DNA from: Bradyrhizobium jicamae
Lineage (GTDB): Bacteria > Pseudomonadota > Alphaproteobacteria > Rhizobiales > Xanthobacteraceae
Reading direction: 5' to 3'
NCBI RefSeq assembly: GCF_018130215.1
Contig: NZ_JAFCKQ010000002.1
Location: 1 to 64,000 of the forward strand
DNA: 64,000 nt
Shown here piece by piece: positions 36,689 through 48,095 of the stretch; the first letter of the stretch is position 1, and every line of letters begins with the position of its first letter. A model generated the notes under the pieces. The model saw nothing but the letters and a program-made list of their open reading frames with translations. It was not told the DNA's origin and searched no databases. The position numbers and the translations under genes are program-made.

Positions 36689-37467
36689 CCGTGCATTTCA
36701 TTGGCGCCGGCCCGGGCGCCGCGGATTTGCTCACCCTGCGCGGCCGCGATCTGATCGCGGCCAGTCCGGTGTGCCTCTATGCCGGCTCGCTGGTGCCTGG
36801 GGGCGTGTTGGCGCATTGCCCGCCGGGCGCGCGCATCGTCAACACTGCGCCATTGTCGCTCGATGCAATCGTCGCCGAGATCGCTGCCGCGCATGCCGAG
36901 GGCAAGGATGTCGCGCGGCTGCATTCCGGTGATCTCTCGATCTGGTCGGCGATGGGTGAGCAGTTGCGGCGGCTGCGTGCGCTCGGGATTCCCTATAGCG
37001 TCACGCCCGGCGTGCCGGCCTTCGCGGCCGCGGCCGCGGCGCTCGAAGCCGAGCTTACATTGCCCGGTCTTGCGCAGACTGTCGTGCTGACGCGGACGCC
37101 GGGTCGGGCCAGCGCAGTGCCGGATGGCGAGCAGCTTGCGGCCTTCGCCGCCACCGGCGCGGTGCTCGCTATCCATCTGTCGATCCATCTGCTGGACAAG
37201 GTCGTCGCTGAACTTGCGCCGCATTATGGCGCAGACTGTCCAGTCGCGATCGTCTGGCGCGCGAGCTGGCCGGACCAGCGCATCCTGCGCGCAACGCTTG
37301 CCACCCTCGATGCTGCCGCCGGTACCGAACCCGAGCGTACTGCGCTGATCCTGGTCGGCCGGACGCTCGGCTCGGAGGAGTTTGCCGACAGTCGTCTCTA
37401 CGCCGCCGACTATGACCGCCGCTATCGGCCGGTCGGGCCGGCGCCGCGCTTTCCGGATGCCTCGTGA
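36685..37467 (+). CDS. cobM: precorrin-4 C11-methyltransferase
   Basis: A 260-residue SAM-dependent methylase that makes precorrin-5. [47 protein letters not shown] and [15 protein letters not shown] are the family motifs. It overlaps cobE upstream and cobB downstream. Confidence 0.95.
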   Translation: MTVHFIGAGPGAADLLTLRGRDLIAASPVCLYAGSLVPGGVLAHCPPGARIVNTAPLSLDAIVAEIAAAHAEGKDVARLHSGDLSIWSAMGEQLRRLRALGIPYSVTPGVPAFAAAAAALEAELTLPGLAQTVVLTRTPGRASAVPDGEQLAAFAATGAVLAIHLSIHLLDKVVAELAPHYGADCPVAIVWRASWPDQRILRATLATLDAAAGTEPERTALILVGRTLGSEEFADSRLYAADYDRRYRPVGPAPRFPDAS

Positions 37468-38777
37468 TGAGCGCGGGCCTTGTCATATCAGCGCCGGCCT
37501 CGGGCGCCGGCAAGACGACACTGACGCTGGCGCTGGCGCGCGCCTATCGCGACAGCGGATTGACCGTCCAGTGCTTCAAGAGCGGGCCCGATTATATCGA
37601 TCCCGCCTTTCACGCCGCCGCCACGGGACGCGCTTCCGTCAATGTCGACAGCTGGGCCATGGACCGCGCGACGATCGAGCGCCTGGTCGCTCGCGGTGCG
37701 GATGCCGATCTCGTGCTTGCGGAAGGTTCGATGGGTCTGTTTGACGGCGTTGCCATGCGCGGCGTGTCGGGCACGGGCGCGACAGCCGATATCGCCGCGA
37801 TGACGGGCTGGCCCGTGCTGCTGGTGCTCGATCCCTCCGGGCAGGCGCAGACGGCAGCCGCCGTCGCCGCGGGCCTTCGCGATTTTCGCGCGGGCGTCCG
37901 CCTTGCGGGCGTCGTGCTCAACCGTGTTGCCAGCCCGCGGCATGAGGATCTGGTGCGTCGCGCCATGGCGGACGCCGGCATCGCCGTGCTCGGTGCGCTG
38001 CCGCGCCACGCCGAGATCAGTCTGCCGAAGCGGCATCTCGGACTAGTGCAGGCGGAAGAGCAGACGGAGATCGCAGGCCTGATCGGCGAGGCCGCGCGCT
38101 TCGTCAGAGATCATGTCGATCTCGACGCGGTGCTGCGATCGGCGAGCCCGTGGTCGCCGCCATCGTCCGCGCGCGGACTTCGCGCCAATCCGCCCGGCCA
38201 GCGCATCGCGCTCGCGCGTGACGCGGCATTCTCGTTCGTCTATCCCCATATGCTCGAAGCCTGGCACGCCGCGGGCGCCGAGATCTCAATCTTCTCGCCG
38301 CTCGCCGATGAAGTGCCCAATGCCGGCGCCGACGTGTGCTGGCTGCCGGGCGGCTACCCCGAACTGCATGCCGGCCGGCTTGCCGCGAATACGCGGTTTC
38401 GCAGCGCGCTGTGCAGCTTCGCCGAGACCCGACCGGTGCATGGCGAATGCGGAGGATACATGGTGCTGGGCACGGCGTTGACCGATGCCGATGGCGCGCG
38501 GCATGAGATGGTGGGACTGCTCGGCCTCGAGACGAGCTTTGCCAAGCGCCGGATGCATCTGGGCTACCGGCTCGCCGAGCTTGCAGCGCCGGTGCCGGGA
38601 TATCCGGCCGGCACACGCCTTCGCGGCCATGAATTCCACTATTCCACGATCATCGTGCAGCCGGATACTCCGCTGGCCGTCGTTCGCGACGCGACCGGTG
38701 CGGCGGTTGCAGAGACCGGCTCGCGGCGCGATAACACCACCGGCACATTTTTTCACCTGATTGCGGAGGATCGGTGA
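37467..38777 (+). CDS. cobB: hydrogenobyrinic acid a,c-diamide synthase
   Basis: A 436-residue glutamine-dependent amidotransferase that amidates the a and c carboxylates. The P-loop SAPASGAGKTTLTLAL and KSGPDYIDPAFHAAATGR define the N-terminal half; the glutaminase cysteine is in GECGGYMVLG. The ATG at 37467 is taken; a GTG one codon earlier is possible. It overlaps cobM and cobA. Confidence 0.95.
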   Translation: MSAGLVISAPASGAGKTTLTLALARAYRDSGLTVQCFKSGPDYIDPAFHAAATGRASVNVDSWAMDRATIERLVARGADADLVLAEGSMGLFDGVAMRGVSGTGATADIAAMTGWPVLLVLDPSGQAQTAAAVAAGLRDFRAGVRLAGVVLNRVASPRHEDLVRRAMADAGIAVLGALPRHAEISLPKRHLGLVQAEEQTEIAGLIGEAARFVRDHVDLDAVLRSASPWSPPSSARGLRANPPGQRIALARDAAFSFVYPHMLEAWHAAGAEISIFSPLADEVPNAGADVCWLPGGYPELHAGRLAANTRFRSALCSFAETRPVHGECGGYMVLGTALTDADGARHEMVGLLGLETSFAKRRMHLGYRLAELAAPVPGYPAGTRLRGHEFHYSTIIVQPDTPLAVVRDATGAAVAETGSRRDNTTGTFFHLIAEDR

Positions 38778-39502
38778 GCGGCTTCGTCTCCTTCATCTCC
38801 GCCGGCCCCGGCGATCCCGAGCTCCTGACGCTGAAAGGGGCTACACGGCTGCGCGAGGCCGACGTCGTGCTCTACGACGATCTGGCCTCCGGTGCGATGC
38901 TCGACCTGGCCAATCCCGGCGCCAATCTCGTCGCGGTCGGCAAGCGCGCGGGCCGTCCCTCGACCAAGCAGCAGCACGTCAATCGGTTGCTGGTTGACTA
39001 TGCGGCGACGGGTGCGCGCGTGGTGCGACTGAAATCGGGCGATGCCGGGATCTTCGGCCGCCTCGAGGAGGAGATCGAGACGCTTCGCGCGGCCGACATC
39101 GCCTATGAGATCATTCCCGGTGTGACGTCCGCGTGTGCCGCGGCGGCGAAGGCCGGCATTCCATTGACCCGGCGCCACACCTCGCGCCGGGTCCAGTTCG
39201 TAACCGGCGCCGACGTCACCGGCGAGTTGCCATCAAACCTGAACTGGGCGGCGCTAGCCGATCCCGACGCGACGACCGTGGTCTATATGGGCAGGCGCAC
39301 GTTTCCGGCCCTGGCTGCACGGTTGATCGAGCACGGCCTTGCTCCGGACACGCCTGCGCTGCTCGCGGAATCTTTGGGACGATCCGATGAGCGGCTGTTC
39401 CGCGCGACGATCACCGAGCTTGCCGAGCAGCTTGCGCATGCTGAAGGCGCAACAACGGCGGCCGTGATCCTGTTCGGCGCGTTGGCGGGAGATCATGACT
39501 GA
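38774..39502 (+). CDS. cobA: uroporphyrinogen-III C-methyltransferase
   Basis: A 242-residue SUMT that adds two methyls to uroporphyrinogen III, giving precorrin-2, the entry point of the pathway. ISAGPGDPELLTLKGATRL, VVLYDDLAS, VRLKSGDAGIFGR and IPLTRRHTSRRV are visible. The start is a GTG overlapping the cobB stop. No siroheme-synthase fusion is present, consistent with a dedicated cobalamin enzyme. Confidence 0.95.
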   Translation: MSGFVSFISAGPGDPELLTLKGATRLREADVVLYDDLASGAMLDLANPGANLVAVGKRAGRPSTKQQHVNRLLVDYAATGARVVRLKSGDAGIFGRLEEEIETLRAADIAYEIIPGVTSACAAAAKAGIPLTRRHTSRRVQFVTGADVTGELPSNLNWAALADPDATTVVYMGRRTFPALAARLIEHGLAPDTPALLAESLGRSDERLFRATITELAEQLAHAEGATTAAVILFGALAGDHD

Positions 39503-40268
39503 TGACGTCGATCATCCGATGCTGACGCTGTCCCTGATAGGCATCGGCTGCGGCGATCCTGAGCAGATCACCCTGGCCGCGATCCGCGCCATCAACGCCG
39601 CGGATCTTGTCCTGATCCCGCGCAAGGGGCGCCAGAAGTCCGACCTTGCCGAGTTGCGCCGGATGATCTGCGCGGATGTTCTCACCAACGAGAAAACCCG
39701 TATCGCGGAGTTTGATCTGCCGGCGCGCGATGCGGGTGAGGCTGACTACCACAAGGGCGTTGACGATTGGCATGATGCGGTCGCCGCAACCTGGTCACGG
39801 GCGATCGAGCGTCATCTCGGCGGCGAGGGACGCGTTGCGCTGCTGATCTGGGGCGATCCTTCTCTCTATGACTCTTCCCTGCGGATCGCGCGACGGCTGA
39901 ATCCGATGCCTGCGATCGACGTGATCCCGGGCATTACGTCGATCCAGGCGCTGTGCGCTGCGCACGCGCTGCCGCTGAACGAGATCGGAGAGCCGTTTCT
40001 GGTCACGACGGGACGACGGCTGCGCGAGGGAGGCTGGCCATCCGGCGCTGACACCGTGGTCGTGATGCTCGACGGCGGCACCGCATTCGAGTCGCTTGAT
40101 CCGGCAGGGATACGGATCTGGTGGGGGGCCTATCTCGGCATGCCCGATCAGATCATCGTGTCGGGAGCGCTCGCGGATGTTGGCCCGCGAATTGCCGCCG
40201 TCCGGCAGGAGGCGCGCGCGCGGCATGGCTGGATCATGGATAGCTACGTGCTCAAGCGCAATCTCTGA
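39495..40268 (+). CDS. cobF: precorrin-6A synthase (deacetylating)
   Basis: A 257-residue SAM-dependent methylase that methylates C-1 and loses acetate, giving precorrin-6A. LSLIGIGCGDPEQITLAA, LVLIPRKGRQKSDL, LIWGDPSLYDSSLRI and VIPGITSIQALCA match CobF. It overlaps cobA by eight bases and is the last gene of the run. The next 122 bases, to the MFS start, show no recognisable element. Confidence 0.94.
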   Translation: MTDDVDHPMLTLSLIGIGCGDPEQITLAAIRAINAADLVLIPRKGRQKSDLAELRRMICADVLTNEKTRIAEFDLPARDAGEADYHKGVDDWHDAVAATWSRAIERHLGGEGRVALLIWGDPSLYDSSLRIARRLNPMPAIDVIPGITSIQALCAAHALPLNEIGEPFLVTTGRRLREGGWPSGADTVVVMLDGGTAFESLDPAGIRIWWGAYLGMPDQIIVSGALADVGPRIAAVRQEARARHGWIMDSYVLKRNL

Positions 40269-40390
40269 CGCGTGGGACCCGGATTCAAGATGCGCGTTGT
40301 CGGGCAAGACACGTGTCTGTGCCGCGCCTTGCCTAACGTCGCCGGAGCATCGATACTGCCAGGTGAAACAGGCGCGCGGGGAACCGAGAT

Positions 40391-41683
40391 TTGTCGCCGG
40401 CTCTCGAAGGTAGAGACGAGTTCAACGTCACGCGCGCCGCATTTGCCGCAACCATCGGCAACATGCTCGAATTCTACGATTTCATCACCTACAGCTTCTT
40501 TGCGATCGAGATCGGACACACTTTCTTTCCTGCGCAAAGCGAATATGGCAGCCTGATGCTGTCGCTGGCGACGTTCGGTGCCGGCTTCGTGACGCGGCCG
40601 ATCGGCGGCGTCGTGCTCGGCATCTTCTCCGACCGCGTCGGCCGGCGACCCGCGATGCTGCTTAGTTTCGCGTTGATGGGCGCCGCGATCCTGACCATCG
40701 CACTCACGCCCTCCTATGCCGCGATCGGCGTCGCGGCGCCGATCGTCGTGATCGCCGCGCGAATGGTGCAGGGCTTTGCGCTTGGCGGCGAGGTCGGTCC
40801 GACCACAGCCTATCTGATCGAGATCGCCTCGCCGAGGCGTCGCGGCGTGGTCGTGGCGTGGCAGCCCGCAAGCCAGGAGATCGCAGCTACCACAGGCGCC
40901 CTGGTCGGCGTGATCCTGAGCAGCGTGATGTCGCCGGAGATGCTCCAGACCTATGGCTGGCGCCTCGCATTTCTGATCGGCGCCGTCTGCCTGCCGTTCG
41001 GCCTGTGGATGCGCCGAACCCTGCCGGAGACGATTTCGCATGGCGAGCGCGCGGCCGGAAGCGCAGAGAGTTCGAGCCATGTCGCGCTGGCACGCCGGCA
41101 TGTCCGCGTGATCGTGCTGGCGCTGATGATCCTCGCCAGCGGCACGATCTCGACCTATGTGACGCAATATATGACGACCTACGCCAAGACCACGTTGCAC
41201 GTCTCGTCGTCCCTGGCATTCACCGTATCGCTGGTGAGCAATGGCTTGCAGATCATTGGTGCGGTGTTCGGCGGCTGGCTGGCCGATCGGTTCGGACGCA
41301 AGCCGATCATGTTCTGGCCGCAACTGGTCGTGCTCGTGCTGACCTATCCGGCCTTCCTCTGGATCGTGCAGGCGCCCGGGGCGTGGTCGCTGCTGTTCGG
41401 CTTCGGCATCCTGTCGTTCATCGGCTCGCTGCCGTTCACGGCGTTCTATGCGGCTTTCACCGAAGCATTGCCGCAGAACATTCGGGGCGGCGTATTCGCC
41501 ACGATCTACGCCGTCGCGATCGCGACCTTCGGCGGAACGGCGCAGCTCGTGGTCACGTGGTTGCTGCACGTGACGGGCGATCCGCTGGCGCCGTCCTGGT
41601 ATTTGCTGCTCGCGGCGACCGTCGGCCTCATCGCCATGGGCCTGATGCCGGAGACCGCTCCGGTCAAGGTCGGCGAGAGGTGA
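40391..41683 (+). CDS. MFS transporter, metabolite:proton symporter (MHS) family
   Basis: A 430-residue, 12-segment carrier. MHS-type features are GNMLEFYDFITYSFFA, FGAGFVTRPIGGVVLG, the loop DRVGRRPAMLLS, and RMVQGFALGGEVGPTTAYLIE. Relatives move organic acids such as citrate, tricarballylate or shikimate with protons. The start is a TTG at 40391 with GGGGAA upstream; no ATG precedes the first membrane segment in frame, so the start is less certain. It follows cobF, but nothing in it suggests a corrinoid cargo. Confidence 0.82.
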   Translation: MSPALEGRDEFNVTRAAFAATIGNMLEFYDFITYSFFAIEIGHTFFPAQSEYGSLMLSLATFGAGFVTRPIGGVVLGIFSDRVGRRPAMLLSFALMGAAILTIALTPSYAAIGVAAPIVVIAARMVQGFALGGEVGPTTAYLIEIASPRRRGVVVAWQPASQEIAATTGALVGVILSSVMSPEMLQTYGWRLAFLIGAVCLPFGLWMRRTLPETISHGERAAGSAESSSHVALARRHVRVIVLALMILASGTISTYVTQYMTTYAKTTLHVSSSLAFTVSLVSNGLQIIGAVFGGWLADRFGRKPIMFWPQLVVLVLTYPAFLWIVQAPGAWSLLFGFGILSFIGSLPFTAFYAAFTEALPQNIRGGVFATIYAVAIATFGGTAQLVVTWLLHVTGDPLAPSWYLLLAATVGLIAMGLMPETAPVKVGER

Positions 41684-41698
41684 GCGCGGCGAAGGCGC

Positions 41699-41893
41699 TC
41701 AATCCATGTCGCGAAAGGCGTGTCCGTTGGCTTCGATCTCTTTCACGATCTTCGGCGGCAGGTTGGCCTGCGTCGCGGTGCCGTCGAACACCCAGTCCTT
41801 GCTGTCGGCGAGATCGGGAACACCTGCGCCCTTGCGGACATAGAGACCGATCGATGACTTCTTCGCGTTGATGTAGAGATCGTATTCCTGCAT
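41699..41893 (-). CDS. small conserved-looking protein in the encapsulin operon
   Basis: A 64-residue protein with no recognised domain. It starts MQEYDLYINAKKSS, contains SIGLYVRKGAG, and ends in a charged, Asp-rich tail. GGAG lies seven bases before the ATG at 41893; an upstream ATG at 41911 has no such site. It is 72 bases downstream of the encapsulin gene on the same strand and could share its transcript. It has no encapsulin cargo tag and no membrane segment. Confidence 0.6.
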   Translation of the reverse strand: MQEYDLYINAKKSSIGLYVRKGAGVPDLADSKDWVFDGTATQANLPPKIVKEIEANGHAFRDMD

Positions 41894-41965
41894 TGAACGA
41901 CTCCTCTTCATACACTTGACGGCTCGCCCCTCGATGGCTGAAGCAGGTCTTGATACTGTCGGCCG

Positions 41966-42781
41966 TCAGGCAGGCTTCTTCGCATCCTTCGCGAGCGCCA
42001 CCGACGCCTCGCTTGTCAGCATCAGGAAGGTGATGGTCTCCTGGAAGTAGAGCTGGACCGACGCCGCCGTGTGGCTGAGATAGCCGATCGAGAGGTCCTG
42101 ACCTATCGTGAGCTGGAAGTCGCCGCCGCGGGTGGTCAGCACGACGCCACCTTCGATCGCCGGCGCCCAGATGATCTTTCCGTCGAGGAGGCGCTGGATG
42201 TGTTGCAGCACCGGATATCCGTCGTCCGTGGCGCCGCCGATGGCGGTGTACGGCTCGGTGCCGAGCAGCAGCGTGTAGGGTCCGTTGACGCCGGCCAGCC
42301 GCAACTGGCTCACCGCCTGTGCGACCACGCCGGGATATCCCTTCACGCTCGGTGGCAAGGTCAACACCGGGTTGCTGGTGCCCTGGCGAATGCCCTGGAT
42401 GCCTGCGGCCGCGTATCCATCGAATACCGCACGGTCCTCGGCGAAGGCGATCTTGCGCGCGGCGTCCTTCAGCGGATCCCAGTCGGAATCGTTGGAGCCG
42501 CGCTCGACATCATCGATGGCCTTGCGGCTGAGCTCGAACGGAACGCGCAACTCGACGAGGGCCCGGACGTCGCGCTGCGTGGCCTCGACCCCGTCGCCCG
42601 GTGTCGCGATCTTCTTCAAATGGCCGGTGCCAACCGCGGAAAAATCCGTGCCCCTGGGGCCGTCGACGTCAACGACGCGACGCGCCGCCAGATGCCGCTT
42701 GAGCGTACGCGAGGCTTCCTCTTCGATCTGGGCCCATGCTGCTTCCGAGATGGGGGCGAGTCCCCGATGAAGGTTATTCAT
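41966..42781 (-). CDS. family 1 encapsulin shell protein
   Basis: A 271-residue HK97-fold protein (linocin M18/encapsulin family) that self-assembles into a closed protein nanocompartment. Visible family text: LHRGLAPISEAAWAQIEEEA at the N-terminus, RVVDVDGPRGTDFSAVGTG, LRVPFELSRKAIDDVERG and AFAEDRAVFDGYAAAGIQG. It overlaps the upstream DyP peroxidase gene by eight bases, and that peroxidase ends in a cargo tag, so shell and cargo are made together. Length matches the family (about 265-280). The C-terminus has a Lys-rich extension. Confidence 0.94.
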   Translation of the reverse strand: MNNLHRGLAPISEAAWAQIEEEASRTLKRHLAARRVVDVDGPRGTDFSAVGTGHLKKIATPGDGVEATQRDVRALVELRVPFELSRKAIDDVERGSNDSDWDPLKDAARKIAFAEDRAVFDGYAAAGIQGIRQGTSNPVLTLPPSVKGYPGVVAQAVSQLRLAGVNGPYTLLLGTEPYTAIGGATDDGYPVLQHIQRLLDGKIIWAPAIEGGVVLTTRGGDFQLTIGQDLSIGYLSHTAASVQLYFQETITFLMLTSEASVALAKDAKKPA

Positions 42782-43835
42782 GTCCAGCCTCTCCTTTCAG
42801 TGAGCCGATCCCGAGCGAGCCATCGGACGGCGGTATTCTTTGTGTCGGCGTGTTGTCGGCCTGATCGTCGTCGGGTGACGGGTCGGCGGGCGGCGGGGCT
42901 GGTCCTGCGCTCGCGGCATCCTCGAGGAATGTCGCCGACGGCACGAAATACAGCGTGCCGGTCACGGCGCGGCTGAAATCGAGCAGGCGGTCGTAATTGC
43001 CGGGCGGGCGGCCGACGAACATGTTCTCCAGCATCTGCTCGATCCGGTGCGGCGACCTGGCATAGCCGATGAAATAGGTGCCGAACTCGCCCTTGCTGAC
43101 GCTGCCGAACGGCATGTTGTCCCGCACGATGTCGAGTTCCTCGCCATTCTCCACGATCGTGGTGAGGGCATTGTGCGCGTAGCTCGGCTTCACGGCATCA
43201 TCCAGCTCGATGTCGGACAGCTTGGTGCGGCCGATGATCTTCTCCTGCATCTCGACCGGCAGTTCGTTCCACTTTGTCATGTCGTGGAGGTACTTCTGTA
43301 CGATCACATAGCTGCCGCCGGCAAAGGCGGCATCCTCGTCGCCGATCATGGTGGCATCGATTGCGGCCTGGTCCTCCGGATTCTCCGTGCCGTCGACGAA
43401 GCCGAGCAGGTCGCGCTCATCGAAATATTTGAAGCCGTGCACCTCGTCCGACGTGCCGACCGCGTCACCAAGCCGCGTCATGATCTGGGTCGCGAGCTCG
43501 AAGCACAGGTCCATCGGTACGGCGCGGATGTGGAACAGCAGATCGCCCGGTGTTGCGACAGCGTGATGAACGCCATGGATCTCGCGGAACGGGTGCAGAC
43601 CCTTCGGCTTGGGGACGCCGAACAATCGATCCCATGCGTCCGATCCGATCCCCATGACGCATGACAGCCGGCCTTCAAGGTCGCGGAAGCCCACCGCGCG
43701 TATGAGTGCGGCCAGATCGCCGCACAGCGCGCGCACGACCGGGTCATGGGCCGGATCGGGCTTGATCGTGACGGCAAGGAAGATGGCGGCGCGCGTCAGC
43801 TTCGCAGCGACCGGTTGCGGGACGGCTGATGGCAC
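42774..43835 (-). CDS. DyP-type peroxidase with encapsulin cargo tag
   Basis: A 353-residue heme peroxidase. The catalytic aspartate is D148 in GFVDGTENP; the probable axial histidine is H221 in SYAHN; the distal arginine is R238 in IVRDNMPFG. A Pro/Ala/Asp-rich linker (about 317-337) leads to DGSLGIGSLKG at 338-348, which matches the targeting peptide that docks cargo inside encapsulins. The start is a GTG with AAGGAGAG just upstream. It is the first gene of the operon, ahead of the shell gene. Confidence 0.94.
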   Translation of the reverse strand: MPSAVPQPVAAKLTRAAIFLAVTIKPDPAHDPVVRALCGDLAALIRAVGFRDLEGRLSCVMGIGSDAWDRLFGVPKPKGLHPFREIHGVHHAVATPGDLLFHIRAVPMDLCFELATQIMTRLGDAVGTSDEVHGFKYFDERDLLGFVDGTENPEDQAAIDATMIGDEDAAFAGGSYVIVQKYLHDMTKWNELPVEMQEKIIGRTKLSDIELDDAVKPSYAHNALTTIVENGEELDIVRDNMPFGSVSKGEFGTYFIGYARSPHRIEQMLENMFVGRPPGNYDRLLDFSRAVTGTLYFVPSATFLEDAASAGPAPPPADPSPDDDQADNTPTQRIPPSDGSLGIGSLKGEAGHE

Positions 43836-43944
43836 GCATCTCTCCTTACTGAACTGCTATTGCACGACGACCGAGAGCAAGGGCAGATCGCCCGGCGGAC
43901 ACCGGAGACAGGAGAGGAGCATGCAACCGGCACCTTTACAAGGG

Positions 43945-44217
43945 CTAGGCTTCAGCGGAAGGACCGGTCGGCTTTCCGGATTTCTCTTCCTCGAGCGTCA
44001 CGGCAATTGCGGCAACGGCTGACAGCCGAACCTTTGAGCCTTCGACGCCGGCGACGAAGCCGAGCTCGATGTAGTGATGATGCCCCTTGTGGAGCCCTTC
44101 GCCGCTGTCGCTCTTCTTGAGCTTGATGCGATTGCTCTCGACGCGATCGACCGTGCCGATATGCACGCCGTCGGCGCCGATCACCTCCATGCCGCTCCTG
44201 ATGTTCGGGTTTGACAT
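43945..44217 (-). CDS. DUF2171 (PRC-barrel-like) protein
   Basis: A 90-residue protein of the DUF2171 family: IRSGMEVIGADGVHIGTVDRVE is followed by IKLKKSDSGEGLHKGHHHYIE and a short charged C-terminus. The fold resembles PRC barrels, small beta-barrels with varied roles. AGGGAGG lies upstream of the start. It is between clpB and the DyP gene on the same strand, with about 109 bases to the peroxidase, so co-transcription is possible. Function is unknown. Confidence 0.8.
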   Translation of the reverse strand: MSNPNIRSGMEVIGADGVHIGTVDRVESNRIKLKKSDSGEGLHKGHHHYIELGFVAGVEGSKVRLSAVAAIAVTLEEEKSGKPTGPSAEA

Positions 44218-44301
44218 CGCATCCTCCCTGGTTGAAGGCCTGCCAGCATATGACGATCGGCAGACGACGCGACAATGACACGGCGCAGTGTCGGCGATAT
44301 T

Positions 44302-46914
<2,613 letters not shown>

Positions 46915-47257
46915 CGTCGCACCTCAAGGCAACAACGCGGTCAGACGATCTGCATCAAACGAGCTGCCACGCGCATCTCCCCTGCCGACAGATGGCGGAA
47001 CGATGACCGTCATTTGGCATTCGTTGCGGCCTGACCTCGTTGCTGCTCATCGTGTGGTCCTTTCCGGGGATAGTCAACGTCCGGAGCCGTCTGCCGGTTC
47101 GCAGTCGGCGCGGGCACATCGATCGCGCTGGCGACAGCGCGCAATTGGAGAGCGGTGCTGTCCTTTCATGACGGCGACGGCGGCATGAGACCTCGCGCGG
47201 GAACTAAAACGGACGATGCGCGTCAATTGTCGGCGGGAGACCATGGAAGGGGAAGCT
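46915..47257. other. 343-base divergent intergenic region, no gene
   Basis: This lies between the divergent clpB and CDGSH genes and should hold both promoters. One perfect hairpin (CGCGCTG, GCGA loop, CAGCGCG) is at 47124-47141. GGAAGGGGAAG at 47245-47255 serves the CDGSH gene. No convincing promoter pair, CIRCE element or RNA gene was seen. Confidence 0.5.
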
Positions 47258-47950
47258 GTGAAACAATCAGACGGCAAAATGAGTGTGACCGTCACGCAGA
47301 ACGGTCCGTATATGGTCGCGGGCGGCGTGAGGCTGTCGGAGCAGGTGATCGCGACCGGCGCCGATGGATCTTCCGAGGCCTGGATCGAACGCGACTTGCC
47401 GCCGGCCGGGCCGCGATATGCGCTCTGCCGCTGCGGCCATTCCAACAAGAAACCGTTCTGCGACGGCACCCACACCAGGATCGGCTTTGACGGGACCGAG
47501 GTTGCGGACCGTGCGCCGTTCCTCGGCCAGGCCAAGACGTTTGACGGGCCGTCGCTGGCGCTGCTCGATGTCGAGGGCCTGTGTGCGTTTGCGCGGTTTT
47601 GCGATCCGAACGGTCAGGTCTGGAGTCAAGTCGCCGACAGCGACGATCCAGGCACACGCGCGACGTTCATTCGGCAGGTACAGAATTGCCCGTCGGGACG
47701 TCTCGTGGTGTGGGACAAGCAGCGAGGCGCCGCGCTCGAACCCGAGCTCGCACCATCAATCGGCCTGATCGAGGACCCGGCCGAGTCGTGTAGCGGGCCG
47801 ATCTGGCTGCGCGGCAGCATCGCGTTGATTGCTGCAGATGGCGCCGAGTACGAGGTGCGCAATCGGGTGACGCTGTGCCGATGCGGCGAATCCAAGAACA
47901 AGCCGTTCTGCGACGGCGCCCATGCCGCGATCAAGTTTCATGCGAAATGA
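47258..47950 (+). CDS. double CDGSH iron-sulfur protein
   Basis: A 230-residue protein with two CDGSH motifs: CRCGHSNKKPFCDGTH about 50 residues from the N-terminus and CRCGESKNKPFCDGAH near the C-terminus. Each binds a redox-active, pH-labile 2Fe-2S cluster with three Cys and one His. The middle holds a separate Fe-S-like domain (CAFARFCD, VQNCPSGRLVVWD) of the type often fused to CDGSH. The GTG at 47258 has the best ribosome site; ATGs at 47243 and 47279 are alternatives. Role: electron transfer or cluster handling, unproven. Confidence 0.85.
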   Translation: MKQSDGKMSVTVTQNGPYMVAGGVRLSEQVIATGADGSSEAWIERDLPPAGPRYALCRCGHSNKKPFCDGTHTRIGFDGTEVADRAPFLGQAKTFDGPSLALLDVEGLCAFARFCDPNGQVWSQVADSDDPGTRATFIRQVQNCPSGRLVVWDKQRGAALEPELAPSIGLIEDPAESCSGPIWLRGSIALIAADGAEYEVRNRVTLCRCGESKNKPFCDGAHAAIKFHAK

Positions 47951-48095
47951 GCGGTGACGCGAAAAGGTCTCCACGTCAGCTCCGTGTAAGGTCCAGGCAG
48001 TAGCGATGATGCGCGCCGGTTCAGCGCCGGTGTGCGGAACTTTTGTTCCTGTTCTCTCGTTCAAGGTGTTCACCAAGAAAGAGGCTCCCTTCAAA

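Noticed and set aside
43921..44022. plus-strand 33-codon frame with a strong AGGAGAGGAG ribosome-like site
   Set aside because: It runs antisense into the DUF2171 gene, is very short and matches no family; the purine-rich stretch alone is not enough.
46918..47050. possible sigma-32 heat-shock promoter upstream of clpB
   Set aside because: CTTGAG-like bases sit too close to the start codon and no CCCCAT-type -10 at proper spacing was found; no CIRCE element either.
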